A stretch of DNA of 64,000 bases, from NCBI RefSeq assembly GCF_030247195.1, contig NC_080670.1, positions 94,244,711 to 94,308,710 on the forward strand, written 5' to 3'. Position numbers and translations under genes: made by a program. Under the pieces are notes generated by a model. That model was given only the letters and a program-made list of their open reading frames with translations. It was not told the DNA's origin and did not search any database. This DNA is from Topomyia yanbarensis (taxonomy: Eukaryota; Arthropoda; Insecta; Diptera; Culicidae). This document shows, piece by piece, positions 49,515 to 60,919 of the stretch. How positions within the stretch are numbered: the stretch's first letter is position 1; each line of letters opens with the position of its first letter.

Positions 49515-49796
49515 GATTCTAAATAGTGCTTAACATTCCCGCATGTGATGAAACGTTTACATGCTCCTTTTTGACGGCTCTGCGTGAGATGTGCTTGCAA
49601 ATTGCGCATTTTCATCGCTGTTTTCGAAGGATTTTCTTTTGGTTTATTTATAGTAGTCGCACTAATTCCGAAATTTAATACGAAATACGAGCACGAATTT
49701 CCGATCAGATTGTGCAAAAATATTGCGATTTTGATCAGTAGAACGGAAGATATTCGCATTTCAAACCTGGTAAAATTTATCAACTGAAATTTTTGA
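49515..49796. other. Short unassigned spacer
   Basis: AT-rich. The two mirrored frames around 49508-49787 have no recognised domain. Confidence 0.4.
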
Positions 49797-51057
49797 AACG
49801 GGACCCCATATTGAAACGTTAGAAGTATTCTACTTCAAAACTACTCCAATCCACGTGATCCATGCGGAAACCGGACAGATGCCGCTGCACATCAGAAGAG
49901 AGCAACTGACCCTGAAAGAGCTACTGAAAAGCACGTACCATAGCAACCAGTTTTATCCGTTCATAGACAGAGCAACGAGAAACAATTCGAGAAATGATTC
50001 CTACTGGTCAGAAACTGCCGCCAAATTCAACTTCATTGTGCATCAACTGAACCCAAAAGACAGGACAATGCCCTACTTCAACAGAAGAAAATTTTCCGAT
50101 TTCAGAACTGATAACTACATCAAAGAGCACATGCTTGAACCCCAGAACAAAAAGGAAGACTACAGCAAACAATACTGGCAGCAAAAATTTTTGGAAATGA
50201 AGGACCTGCACTACCGCGACTTCCACCACATTTACACAGACGCATCTAAAACAGCAGCAGGCTTGGCACTTGCAGTCTTTGACCACACAGACCAACAAGT
50301 CTTCACCCAGAAAATCAACCCCAACTACACCATCACGAATGCCGAGCTTTTGGCGATCCTCTCCGCAATCCAACTCATAAAGGAAAAACAATACAGGAAA
50401 GCAGTGATTTTCACGGACACGAAAGGAGCTTGCCAGATTATCAGTAACAAGAAAAAACAGGGCGACAACTTCTTGGCGTGCAAAATTGCTAAATCCCTAA
50501 AGGAAGACGCAAACCGCAGCATCAAAATCCAATGGGTCCCGAGTCACCAAGGTATCCCTGGTAAGGGCCGACGAAGAGGCAGTACGAGCCACCCACGGAC
50601 CTCAAACAACTTTCAACTCCCTAACGCTTTCTGATGCCATAATGCTTGGGAAAGCTGAAACCTGGGACGACTGGACAACGGAGTACAAACAAACGTCGGA
50701 AGAAAAAGGTATATGGCACCGGGAATTCATGCAAACGCCAGGCGAAAAAATTTGGTTTCACGATCTAAACCTCAGCACAGAGGAAAAAATAATCATCGGT
50801 CGCATCCGCACAGGCCACATCAATACTAAGGACAGATGGCACCAGTGGGGATGGAAAACAAACGACAATTGTGACCTATGTGACGAAAAAGAAGATCTGC
50901 AACACCTACTCTACTACTGTACCAAATACAATAACGAGAGGTCTGAACACCCCGTACTGGAATACTGCAAACCACCAACGAAAATCCTAAAAGAAAACAA
51001 CGAGGCGGAATTGAAACAAATTGTAGCATTCATCAAAAAAAACAAAATTGAAATATA
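49797..51057 (+). pseudogene. 5'-truncated LINE ORF2: RNase H and C-terminal zinc motif
   Basis: Coding begins mid-protein near 49797 with no start codon (the frame shown from 49855 begins at GTG). RNase H motifs: IYTDASKT, NAELLAIL, IFTDTKGA and WVPSHQGIPG. A frameshift just after this (about 50565) moves the rest to another frame (50642-51057), which ends in a CDLCDEKEDLQHLLYYC motif and stop. RT and endonuclease are absent. It belongs to an RNase H-bearing clade (I, Outcast or similar). I cannot fix which. Confidence 0.85.
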
Positions 51058-51178
51058 ACGTCGAAACGACCACGTAACATCCAGCAATCCAAACCCACGA
51101 ACAAGACCATCCCGGTGGCGTGATGGACCGTTATTGGTCTTAGCCGTCCGCAAGTGACACAACAAAGAAAAAAAAAAT
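51058..51178 (+). other. 3' UTR and A-rich tail of the truncated LINE
   Basis: GC-richer tail sequence ending in GACACAACAAAGAAAAAAAAAATCG at 51154-51180. The A-run marks the likely 3' end. Confidence 0.6.
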
Positions 51179-51679
51179 CGCTGTTTTGGAAATCGACGAC
51201 GTAATATCTTTGGATCAGTTTACAAGGGAAGTATTTTATTAGTTATGTGTCCTTTATCGGTCGTTGATAAGGATTTCGTTGTTCTAGGAACAACGGCGGT
51301 TGTGTTTGTTCATGTTTCTATTTTCAGGTCTAGCGATGGATAGTAAGGATGAAAACAAATGGATATTAAATAACCTAGACTAAACTTGAAAACAAAGTAA
51401 ATGGATGGACAACTATATTACACGGAAATGACACCAAAAAAAAATTAAGCAAGAAATTGAATGAAAATCTAGAAGAAATTTATCAAAATAAAATATTAAA
51501 GAAAACAACGGAAAGTGAGGAAATATTTACATAAGGAAACCGTAAGTATCTTAACCTATCGACTAACCTAGGGGAAATGCAAGAGGAAGCCCATGCAAAG
51601 CTTATGGGACCTTCCGTGATGCCAGTTTACATCCATGGTTGTTAGTTTTACTGTTTTCTCTCCGCTAGTCTGTTATATA
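51179..51679. other. Unassigned spacer
   Basis: About 500 bp, A-rich between 51340 and 51540. No gene supported. Confidence 0.4.
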
Positions 51680-51849
51680 TGGGGTTTGCGATTGATTGAC
51701 ACCGGTGTAGTGGAGTGCCTTGAAACTGCACCGTTTTTGCACTTTCTAGCAGAAGTGCAGAAAACTGGGTATGTTCCATTGACACTTCTGCTAGAAAGTG
51801 CAAAACCAGTGCAATCCACTACACCGGTGTCAATCAATCGAAAACCCCA
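51680..51849. mobile_element. Hairpin MITE, 170 bp, 3-bp duplication ATA
   Basis: The ends TGGGGTTTGCGATTGATTG and CAATCAATCGAAAACCCCA are inverted repeats, and arms of about 75 bp (ACACCGGTGTAGTGGA; TTTGCACTTTCTAGCAGAAG) pair across a short loop. ATA lies directly outside both ends (51677-51679 and 51850-51852). Non-coding. Confidence 0.85.
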
Positions 51850-51921
51850 ATAAAGTGTCTGTACTGGAAACTGTCAGCAAGGTACATAAATCTTATTATA
51901 AATTTAACTGAAAGTCGTTGT

Positions 51922-52200
51922 TTTTTACATTTCTTACAAAACAAATGTATAGGATTCGCTCAAACTTTGAAAACTTTTTCCGAGGCCCGGAGGGCCGAGT
52001 CTCATATACCAATCGACTCAGCTCGACAAATTGAGACAATGTCTGTATGTGTGTGTGTATCTGTGTATGTATGTATGTACAAAATGTCATGTAATTATCT
52101 CAGCAATGGCTGAACCGATCTTTATGAAATTAGTTTCAAATGAAAGGCCTAACGTTGCCATTTGACACTATTATTTTTGATTTTCGATATGTTGTTTACT
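51922..52200 (+). repeat. Hairpin-ended repeat family, second subfamily copy
   Basis: TTACATTTCTTACAAAACAAATGTA (hairpin), then GGCCCGGAGGGCCGAG, a TGTGTGTATCTGTGTATGTATG tract and CTCAGCAATGGCTGAACCG. Compared with 25577 the first hairpin has a different stem (ACATTT/AAATGT instead of CCTTTCT/AGAAAGG) but keeps pairing. Confidence 0.65.
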
Positions 52201-52842
52201 CTCTGAGATATGGGAGATTTTGTCAAAACACAGCAGGTTTTTGGCGAATAACTTTTGAACATTACAATATTGTCCAACACATAAAAAGAAAGCTTGTTAA
52301 AATACCTTTCTAACAAGCTATAGATTGTCTAAATCCGTACACGAGCGGCGGAGATATTGAACATTTTGTATTTTTAGTCCTCGCTCACCAATTTCCACTA
52401 GCTAAAATAATAAATTAACTATTTCTCAAAAATCAATATATATAAGTTCACTTCAAACACAAAATAATGTGTTGATAAAGAAACAGTGATTTCTAGTATT
52501 TATCCCTTGGATTAGGCATTGCGTTCAATCATGAGGTAAATATTGGATGTTATATCAATACACAGATCAACAAGTAATTCACCTAGTAGTGAGATAAAAG
52601 ATTTCTCATATAATTATACTCGTGGCGTCACTGAAAGCAACTGTATGTTTGAAGCCCAAAAATCTAGCGAAAATTTAGCTCTTTTCCAAGATTTAGGTTA
52701 GACTGGTTATCTCGCAAAAATTACTACTCACATTAATTATGACAAGAATGAAAGGAATCAATATATCATAATAATATACCTGTAAAAATAATATCACTGC
52801 ATTAACCATCATTTGCCATTCCTCACACGCCCCCCTCCTCTC

Positions 52843-52900
<58 letters not shown>

Positions 52901-53216
52901 GTCTCTCTTCTATCGCATCTATCTAGCTATTTCTGTATCCATTTCTAAGTTATGTGATAATCTGCCAATCTGAAATATTTATTAATTGTAATTGCGAAGG
53001 TTTGAGAAAACAAAACTATTTTTTGTCTGCTGCTACATCAACTCAACTTTAATTCAATTGTATTCAAAGCCTGTATCTACACTATAATTAAGGAAATTCA
53101 TGACTATATCCGAAAAATATTTGGTTTAACTGGGTAATATGAAAGTTTGATGATGAAAATTTTCAAAAGTGGCATTCCACGTGCGATATTTAAACTATTC
53201 GTATCTCTATTGAATT
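52201..53216. other. AT-rich stretch with long CT microsatellite
   Basis: No gene supported. The first 200 bp may be the rest of the preceding repeat copy. The CT tract is listed separately. Confidence 0.4.
52845..52913. repeat. (CT)n microsatellite
   Basis: Almost pure CT for about 55 bp, ending in CTGTCTGTCTCTCTTC. Confidence 0.95.
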
Positions 53217-53725
53217 TTGAATGAAATATATGCTCAAAGACTGAAAGCTGAAGCCAGCAGGATTGGTCTTGTCATCAACGTTTCGAAGACAAAATACATG
53301 AGAGGAAGAGGTTCTAGAGACGACAATGTGAACCTCCCACCCGAGTTCGGATTGACGGTGACGAAATCAAGATGGTCGACGAATTCATGTATTCGGGCTC
53401 ACTGGTAACCGACGACAATGATAACAGCAGAGAAATTCAGAGAGGGATCTTGGCGGGAAATCGTGCCTACTTTGGACTCCGGAGGACGCTCCGGTCGAAC
53501 AAAATTCGCCGCCGCACGAAGTTGATTATCTACAAGACGCTGATTAGATCGGTGGTCCTCTACGGCCACGAGACCTGGACTATGCTCGTGGAGGACCAAC
53601 GCACCCTTGGAGTTTTCGAACGAAAGGTGTTGCAGATGGAAGACGGAACGTTGCGCAGGCGAATGAACCATGAGTTGTATCAGCTGCACATTCGTTGTAT
53701 TGGTACAAACTTTCATGAAAAATAA
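53217..53725 (+). pseudogene. RTE-like LINE, C-terminal RT fragment
   Basis: Two overlapping frames. The first has RLKAEASRIGLVINVSKTKYM. The second, shifted at about 53375, has GSLVTDDNDNSREIQRGI, GNRAYFGLRRTLRS, LIYKTLIRSVVLYGHETW and FERKVLQ, the thumb/post-RT region of RTE-type elements. The catalytic DD is missing upstream, so it is truncated at the 5' end as well as frameshifted. Confidence 0.8.
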
Positions 53726-54217
53726 CGGATCAAAGACCAAAAATATCCACAAACCAGATCCAGGAAAAGAAGTCTCCCAAAGTACCCACTCTCGATGGGG
53801 GATGCAACTACAATGTGTCTTCTAACTTATTGCGTCCATATCTGGATATACTGAGTAGTTTGAACCATTTATTTTTCACAGTATTGGTCTGTATAGGACT
53901 TATTTATCTATATTTCCTGCACGATAATTCCGAACGAAACAATATGAAAGCTATAAGGATGAATTGAAAGAGACTGCATTACAATCAACTGAATGCACGG
54001 CTTTTATGCTATCGACATAGCCTAGACATTTCACACTATTTACTTCAATGCAAATAAAATTTTTGAAATATCTACCTGTCTCATTCACCAATCGCATTCT
54101 CCCAGTCGTTCTTTGTTCAAGGGGCTTGAAAGCACATGTGACCTTGTCTCACTTTACTATATTCAATTGCGCGTTAAAATACTGGACCAGTCAATTCTAT
54201 TCTGTACATAAAGAAAC
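53726..54217. other. Unassigned spacer
   Basis: About 490 bp with no supported gene or terminal repeats. Confidence 0.4.
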
Positions 54218-54940
54218 ATGATGGTCCTTAGCGTTGCAAAATGTTTTGTCATCAGCTATTATCGAACGAGAAATATGGTTACCTTCAACTATAACATCGC
54301 AGGAACTCTACTACAACGCGTTGACCACGTGAAGGATCTAGGAGTCATTCTTGATGATAAGCTAACGTATACTCATCACGTCTCAGCGACCATCGACAGA
54401 GCCAATCGTTTGCTGGGATTTATTTTCAAAATATCCAACGAATTTCGGGATCCTCAATGCTTCAAGGCTCTTTATTGCTCATTGGTGCGCCCGCAGTTGG
54501 AATTTGCAAACGTCGTTTGGTGCCCCTATCAAGCAACGTGGAGCCTTAGGATCGAAGCAGTCCAGCGTAAATTCATACGATATGCGTTACGTGAATTGCC
54601 GTGGAACGATCCATTAAACCTGCCACCGTACGAGGACCGTTGTCGTCTTTTAGGACTTAATACTTTAACACGCCGGAGACATGCAGCGCAAGCTACCTTC
54701 GTGTTAAAGATTCTGCTGGCTGAATATGATGATCCGGAGCTACTAGCGCAAATCAACCTCTACGCGCCTACCCGTTATCTTCGCCCTCGAGCCCTGCTGC
54801 ATTCTGAAATGCGCAGCACTAACTACGCTACCAATAGTCCAATTTTAGCAATGAGTCGTCGCTTCAACGAGTTTGCTGAAATTTTTGACTTCGTCATGAA
54901 CTCTTCGCAGTTTCATCGTCGTGTATTGTCACTATTTTAA
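54218..54940 (+). pseudogene. CR1/Jockey-type LINE, 5'-truncated C-terminal ORF2 fragment
   Basis: One open frame of 240 codons: VDHVKDLGVILDDKLTYTHH, LYCSLVRPQLEFANVVWCP, RIEAVQRKFIRYALRELPW and PPYEDRCRLLGL are the post-RT blocks of CR1/Jockey-group ORF2. The native protein starts far upstream of the first ATG. The catalytic domain is absent, so this is a dead-on-arrival insertion. The clade is uncertain. Confidence 0.8.
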
Positions 54941-55030
54941 TTATGTTTAGTTTACCTTAGTTTTGTATAGTTCATTAAGACAAATTGTCAGTTGAACTTT
55001 TTTTATACAAATACAAATAAATCTTTTTTT
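54941..55030 (+). other. 3' UTR and tail of the CR1/Jockey-type fragment
   Basis: Ends with TATACAAATACAAATAAATC, a short (CAAATA)-like repeat with an AATAAA signal. A microsatellite-like tail instead of poly(A) is more typical of the CR1/L2 group. Confidence 0.5.
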
Positions 55031-55380
55031 CGGGAATATGTGACCAAAAAGTAAACTTCGAGTTCCAAAGCAAATTGAGCGTACCAGGTTCCTGATAAAT
55101 AAATATGGTCCAACAATAAGGTAGAAACACCAGATAATCTTAAAACAATGCCGTCAAGTAAAGAAGCATGAAAACAAAAAGAATAAAACCAAAAAAAGAT
55201 GGAAGCCCTAGAAAGTCCATTGCATATTTATTAGCCTTTTCTCAGAAGATGGGATTTTCAAAAACATTTCAAAACTTTTTGAGGCAATGGTTCTCAAATT
55301 CGTACAATCCGGTTTATTCATTTTCTTTATTCAAAAATATTTTTAGCTTCAAATATATGACCATTTCATTTTAATTAATT
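55031..55380. other. Unass­igned spacer
   Basis: AT-rich. No gene supported. Confidence 0.4.
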
Positions 55381-56790
55381 ATTTCATTCCGCATCCTTTT
55401 ATTCGTTTTGTTCATCTGCGTTCATTTTACTTATTTTATTCGTTTCATTCTTTGGATTCACTCTGATCAGTTTATTCTTTTTGTGCATTTTACTCATAAC
55501 TCATTTAACTTATTTTATTCATTGTTTTCATTGTATGCATTTTATTCATTTTTTCCAGTTTAATCATTTTGTTCAGTTTCTTCATTTTAATAATCTGACT
55601 ACTTTTTCAGTTTCAATCTTTTCTTCCAAATAATTTATTTGATTCAATTTATTTCTTTATATTAATTTATAACCTTTTACCATTCTTCAATTTTTCTTTT
55701 TAATCGATGCATTTAATTCTGCTAATTTTCTTCTTTTTATTCATTTTATCACTTCGGCTCATTTTGTTTATTTGATTCGTTTGTTTTATTTATGTATTTC
55801 ATTTATTTTTTACTTTATTCATTTTGTTCATCCATTCTTTTTATTCATTTGATCCATTTCATTAATTTGATTCATTGTATTCACTGGATGAATTAAATCA
55901 ATTTGATTCATTTGATTAATTTGATTCATTTGATTCTTGTTATTCATGTGATTCATATGATTCATGTGATTCATTTGATTCATTTGATTCATTTGATTCG
56001 TGTGATTCATTTGATTCATTTGATTCGTTTGATTCATTTGATTCATTTGATTCATTTGATTCATTTGATTCATTTGATTCATTTGATTAATTTGATTCAT
56101 TTGATTTATTTGATTCATTTGATTCATTTGATTCATTTGATTAATTTGATTAATTTGATTCATTTGATTCTTTTGATTCATTTGATTCATTTGATTCATT
56201 TGATTCATTTGATTCGTGTGATTCATTTGATTCATTTGATTCGTTTGATTCATTTGATTCGTTTGATTCGTTTGATTCATTTGATTCATTTGATTCATTT
56301 GATTCATTTGATTCATTTGATTCATTTGATTCATTTGATTCATTTGATTCATTTGATTCATTTGATTCATTTGATTCATTTGATTCATTTGATTCATTTG
56401 ATTCATTTGATTCGCTTGATTCATTTGATTCATTTGATTCATTTGATTAATTTGATTCATTTGATTCATTTGATTCATTTGATTCGTTTGATTCATTTGA
56501 TTCATTTGATTCATTTGATTCATTTGATTCATTTGAATCATTTGAATCATTTGAATCATTTGATTCATTTTATTCATATCTTTAATTTTATGCATTTCAT
56601 GTTCAGTTATTCGTTTTATTTCATTCAATTTGTTAGTATGAGTCAATTTATTCTATTAATCTTTTAACTATATTTAACTATTTTCTGCTCATTTTATGAA
56701 TTTAAAAACCTATTATTTCATTTTTTGCTTTACTTTTTTATTTCGTTCGTTTTGTTGATTTCTATAATTTATTCAGTTTATTCGTGCAAG
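55381..56790. repeat. 9-bp minisatellite (ATTCATTTG)n with degenerate flanks
   Basis: The core 55850-56580 is about 80 units of ATTCATTTG with occasional changes (ATTCGTTTG, ATTAATTTG, ATTCTTTTG, AATCATTTG). On both sides (55381-55850 and 56580-56790) units decay into ATTCATTTT-like text of variable spacing. Because the unit is a multiple of 3 and two of three frames per strand lack stops, long frames appear: Met-Asn-Gln repeats on the minus strand (55828-56646) and Leu-Ile-His repeats on the plus strand (55903-56667). I do not regard either as a gene. Confidence 0.95.
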
Positions 56791-57063
56791 ACTAGAAACT
56801 GTTTTCATCCCACCGCTAGTTGGGTGCATACTTCTCGTGAGTTCTGCAAACTAATCCAATAGTGAAATGTGTAAGAAATGTCTCATCTCACTGCTAGGTG
56901 GATTAAATCGGTTTTTGTTTTATTGTTGTGTGAAGTGTGTAATCGGTAAATCATTTGTGCTTTTTGCCCGAGAAATATAAATGAAAATCATTTTGGCCAA
57001 TGAAAGTAAATCACCAAGCCTAACAATTCGTGAACATATGACATCTTATTTCAAATTAATTAA
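56791..57063. repeat. End fragment of hairpin-ended family, second subfamily
   Basis: TAAGAAATGTCTCATCTCACTG then CTAGGTGGATTAAATCGG (about 56872-56914) is the reverse complement of the end seen at 18349. Followed by AT-rich spacer and TTAA (57060-57063). Confidence 0.5.
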
Positions 57064-57582
57064 CCCATTCATGCCCATGTTGTTTGTGGACAACAACGTT
57101 TTTAAACAGATATAACTTTTGATTAAGGCAAGATTTGCTCACAAAAACCAGTAAGGCTAATAAATGTGACTATTGGCTTTCATTTGAGTATTAACGTTTA
57201 CAGGGATCAGCTCTAGAACTGAAGTTATTGTAGTTAGTCTGATTGAACTCCGATGGAGCAGTGCTGCCAGGGACCGTTTACGTTGATGACGGAAAATGAT
57301 TTTTTCATTTAACTTCGTTATGTTGCAATATTAGTGAAAACTGATAAAACTTATCAATTTAGACTATTTTTGGCTACGTTTTCCACGCAGTTGGACAATT
57401 GTAAACATTCTAGGAGAATTGTAGTGAGCATTGGAAGGTAAAAATTGAGTAGCTTCTAGCACTGCAAGGAAAGCACCTACCTTTATGAAAAAAGGTTTTT
57501 CGAGTTTCTTGACCCCACTGTTTTAAAGGAAAAATAGTTTTGAAACCCTACATGCACTAGAAAAAAGTTGGGCATGAAAGGG
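57064..57582. mobile_element. piggyBac-type MITE, 519 bp, TTAA target
   Basis: The ends CCCATTCATGCCCA and TGGGCATGAAAGGG are inverted repeats starting with CCC, flanked on both sides by TTAA (57060-57063 and 57583-57586), the hallmark of piggyBac integration. No transposase frame. Confidence 0.85.
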
Positions 57583-57586
57583 TTAA

Positions 57587-59330
57587 GAACGTCAAGAATT
57601 CTAGAATTTCGTTTGGAAATATAAACGAAATATGTAGGATTTTGCACAGTTAGCAAAATTGGTTTTGGATGTAATTTGTGCGCTTTTACCAGGATTCTGG
57701 CAGCAAACCGGTAGTGCCCGGTTTTAGCAAGAATACTGCCAGGAATATACAATTATGTTCGACTCTTGCCAGAGTTTTGTTCGACTTTTGCAATAATTCT
57801 TTCCAAAAGATTTTGCGATGGTTTTGGTACTGATCCCTTCAGAATCCATTTCGCATATTACTCAGCTCCAGCCTGACAGAAAACTAATTGAACGGCGTCT
57901 AACGGAGGATTTCATGTTGGTTCGATCCCGATGATTTTCGGAAATTTCAATATAAGTGGAAGTATCTTGTATTTCTGAAAATCGATTTATTTTTCTTGGA
58001 TTTTGTAGATCCAAAATGGAATCTATGTTTCTATTAAGGTATGGAGAGTTTCTAATTTGACGAGCGAAATAAATTTGGTGATAAAAATGCTTAAATTGTT
58101 AATTTTAGATGGGATGCGCCTTTTTAAATTTTGTTCCATTCGAGCCGCCATGACATCACCAAATCACCACAAAATTTGCTTCGGAGTTCAATATATGGGA
58201 GCTGTCAAGTTGCCCCCGGGCTGGAAATTTCAAACCGATCTAACTCGACCTCGCAACTACCTTCTAGTTCGACACTACAATCAACTTCCAGCTCGACACT
58301 ACCATTAGCTTCTAACTCGACTTTACCATTATTAATTTGTTTTTGGTCCATCAAAGCTTCCAGTACGATAATTCTCTGCAGCAGACCTTCATATGAAGGT
58401 TTCACTACTTCTTCTTTATCGACATAACTAATGTATATGAGGGTTTTCGGAAGGCGATAGATAAAACACCACTGTACAGTAGGACGTCCGAAATCAAACT
58501 GCCTGTTCGATTCGGCTTATCTATTCTCTTTCGATTATAACCATTAGGTTACACTTGATACCACAGTAGATCAAGTAAGGTTGGTATACAACAGTACTTC
58601 CCCTTTGGAAAGCTAGTGATTTCGAGAATTTTCGAATTCATATTCTTCTTGATAAACTTAATTCTGGATTGAATAATCCATGTTATGCTCGAAAGTATTA
58701 AATTAAAATTATTACAAAATTCGATATGCAATATAACTTGAAAGTGTTAAATATTTACCACAATGCTTCTGGTTTTATTTCATTATTTCGATATCCTATC
58801 TTCATTAGACTGGTTCAATTTTTGACTTTTAGCTCCACCAGGCTCTACTGATTCCTTTTATGGCCCTTAGTAATTTGAAACGAGCAGATCGGTGCAGAAT
58901 CTGCCGTTTCAAATATGTAGCGTTAGCAGTGTTTGCGCCTTACCTAAAGGCAATAGGAAACCTAGTACAGAAAATAAATAATAAGGGAAAATAAAAATCA
59001 AGAGAGAACCGGAAACCCTTGAATGACAGAAGAAAGAAGAATTAGTTAAAAGGATAAGTTTCTTGGTCGGTCAGGAGGATCAACTCGATCTTTTCCCTTT
59101 TGGACCGCCGAGTAGAAAAGTTTTATTAACAGTGCAGTGAGAAGAATCATAGTAGAATTAAAGTACGTGTAAAGTTGAAAGTTAAAATTGGTTTGATTTC
59201 AGATTAAAATAAAATTAAAATGCTTTACAACAAATCGTGAGTCATGCAGTGAAATAGAGCAGTAAAGGGTAAAAAAGTGAGTCGTTAAAAAAGTAGACTG
59301 GGAAAAGAGTTGTGATACTAGCAGCCACAC
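57587..59330. other. Unassigned stretch with a short tandem repeat
   Basis: Near 58228-58330 the minus strand reads as GTCGAACTCGAAG-type units of about 24 bp (peptide VELEANGS, VELEVDCS, VELEGSCE), within a 66-codon frame. Otherwise no recognised gene. The remainder is AT-rich. Confidence 0.4.
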
Positions 59331-59625
59331 TCCGGTGGCGAATCCATCTTGGGTTTTATCGCTGCCCGATCGAAACCAGGAAAATCGTGGATTACGAGCG
59401 AGTGCGGTTTTGATCACTTTCCGTCCGTGCAGGATCAAATCAAGCCGTGTGGTGTCCGGCGGGCTGAAATTTTTTTGCGCTATTTCAGCCAAGAATAGAA
59501 CCTCTGGGAACTGCTCCCATGTCGTAAGAGGCGACTAACAACATGCTAGAAGTTCCTAGGTCGAGGTATTGCTCCGTACCGAAGACTTAACCTGGGCGGA
59601 CCTGAAGGTTCAGGGTTGTTAATCG
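59331..59625. repeat. GC-richer repeat fragment, unidentified
   Basis: Contains TTTCCGTCCGTGCAGGATCAAATC (59417 onward; the same 24 nt recur at about 61575) and CCCATGTCGTAAGAGGCGACTAA, wording I recall from mosquito repeats but cannot assign. At 59611 CAGGGTTGTTAATCGAT begins, which resembles a hAT terminal repeat, but no partner end was found. Confidence 0.35.
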
Positions 59626-60633
59626 ATAATTAATCGTCATCGTCGATAACGTTAACCACCCGTCAACGTCATCGGAAACTCCGTTAACGATAATGTATCG
59701 TTGGATTCATCGTCATCATCGATAATTCATCGGTGGTTATCGCGATACATTTTGCGTTACTTTCCCGTTTATTGGAATTGAAGTTGATGCGGTTAAATTT
59801 CAATTGTTTAGAGATAAATAACTATTGAAGTACATGTTGTTGGCAGTTGAAAATCAATAGTTTGGACATTTTCTAAGCACAGGGAGGGGGGGTCCGACGA
59901 TGTGTCAAAATCGAATTTTTTGTTCAACTTTTCGGGAGTGTTTTCGGGAAAGTTATTGGCAGTTGACAATCAATAGTTTTGGACATTTTCAATACACAGG
60001 AGATTCGACGATGTGTGAAAATAGATTTTGTTCAACTTTTGGGGAAAGTTTATTATATTGAAAAAGCTATTGGTAAGTGAATAATCAGCTCCAATAAGAC
60101 TTTAATTTGACTAGTATCGATGAACGCGGATCAATACGTACTGAAAATTCGCCGCGTCTGTTTTAATGAATCTAATTTCAAGTTCCGTTTTTGGTAACAA
60201 GCCCGTCCATCAGGTTAACGATCCTTTGTATTTCCCTTCAATGTTCGATATAATCGTTCGTATTTCACAAACAATCCGATATTAGAATCAGGAAACACTT
60301 TCGCTGATTTATAACATCTAGAGCTATCATAACTCTTTGTCTGTATAACGTGTTATCACTCGATAGTTTGCAACCCAAAAAATATATCGTAGAGAAGGAA
60401 TAGCGAAGTTAGTCTAATGTCGCAATAAATAGTGATCCGGCCCATTAAGCAGATAAGATTAGTTTTTCTGGGCAATACTCCCACGATCGGCTGTGTGGAG
60501 TTGAAATTGCTTTTGTTTAGAAAACATAGGATACTCTCGGTAGCCGGCTACCCAGATTTTAAAAGAACAAAAAACTAAACAAGATCTTTTTCGAGCGATC
60601 GTGTTTTCGAAAACTAACTGAACTACAAACTAA
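59626..60633. other. Unassigned stretch with a 118-bp tandem duplication
   Basis: 59618-59750 is rich in CATCG/CGATAA strings. At 59838-60070 two copies of about 118 bp occur side by side, each starting TTGGCAGTTGAMAATCAATAG. No gene. Confidence 0.5.
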
Positions 60634-60916
60634 GGGATCATCCATAAATGACGTAGCATTATATGGAAGAGGGGAGAGTTTTGCATTTTGTGATGATGTG
60701 TGACGACGGGAGGGAGGGGGTCATGTCAGGCTATGTAGCTTTTTCAAAGGGGAATAACTAACATCGGTTTTTATTTAAAAAAAATCACGGGGACAGGGGT
60801 AGAGTTACCGTCGAGCTACGTAATTACCAGGGGGTATTTAGAGGTTTGTGACGAAATGCTACGATGGGGGTGGTAAAAATTATTCAAAAAATGCTATCTC
60901 ATTTATGGATGATCCC
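60634..60916. mobile_element. Harbinger-type MITE, 283 bp, TAA duplication
   Basis: GGGATCATCCATAAATGA at the left and its exact complement TCATTTATGGATGATCCC at the right, flanked by TAA on both sides (60631-60633 and 60917-60919). TAA/TTA duplications are typical of PIF/Harbinger. No ORF. Confidence 0.88.
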
Positions 60917-60919
60917 TAA

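Noticed and set aside
55828..56667. Long Met-Asn-Gln and Leu-Ile-His open frames as genes
   Set aside because: They are the 9-bp minisatellite read in its stop-free frames on both strands, with no non-repetitive domain.
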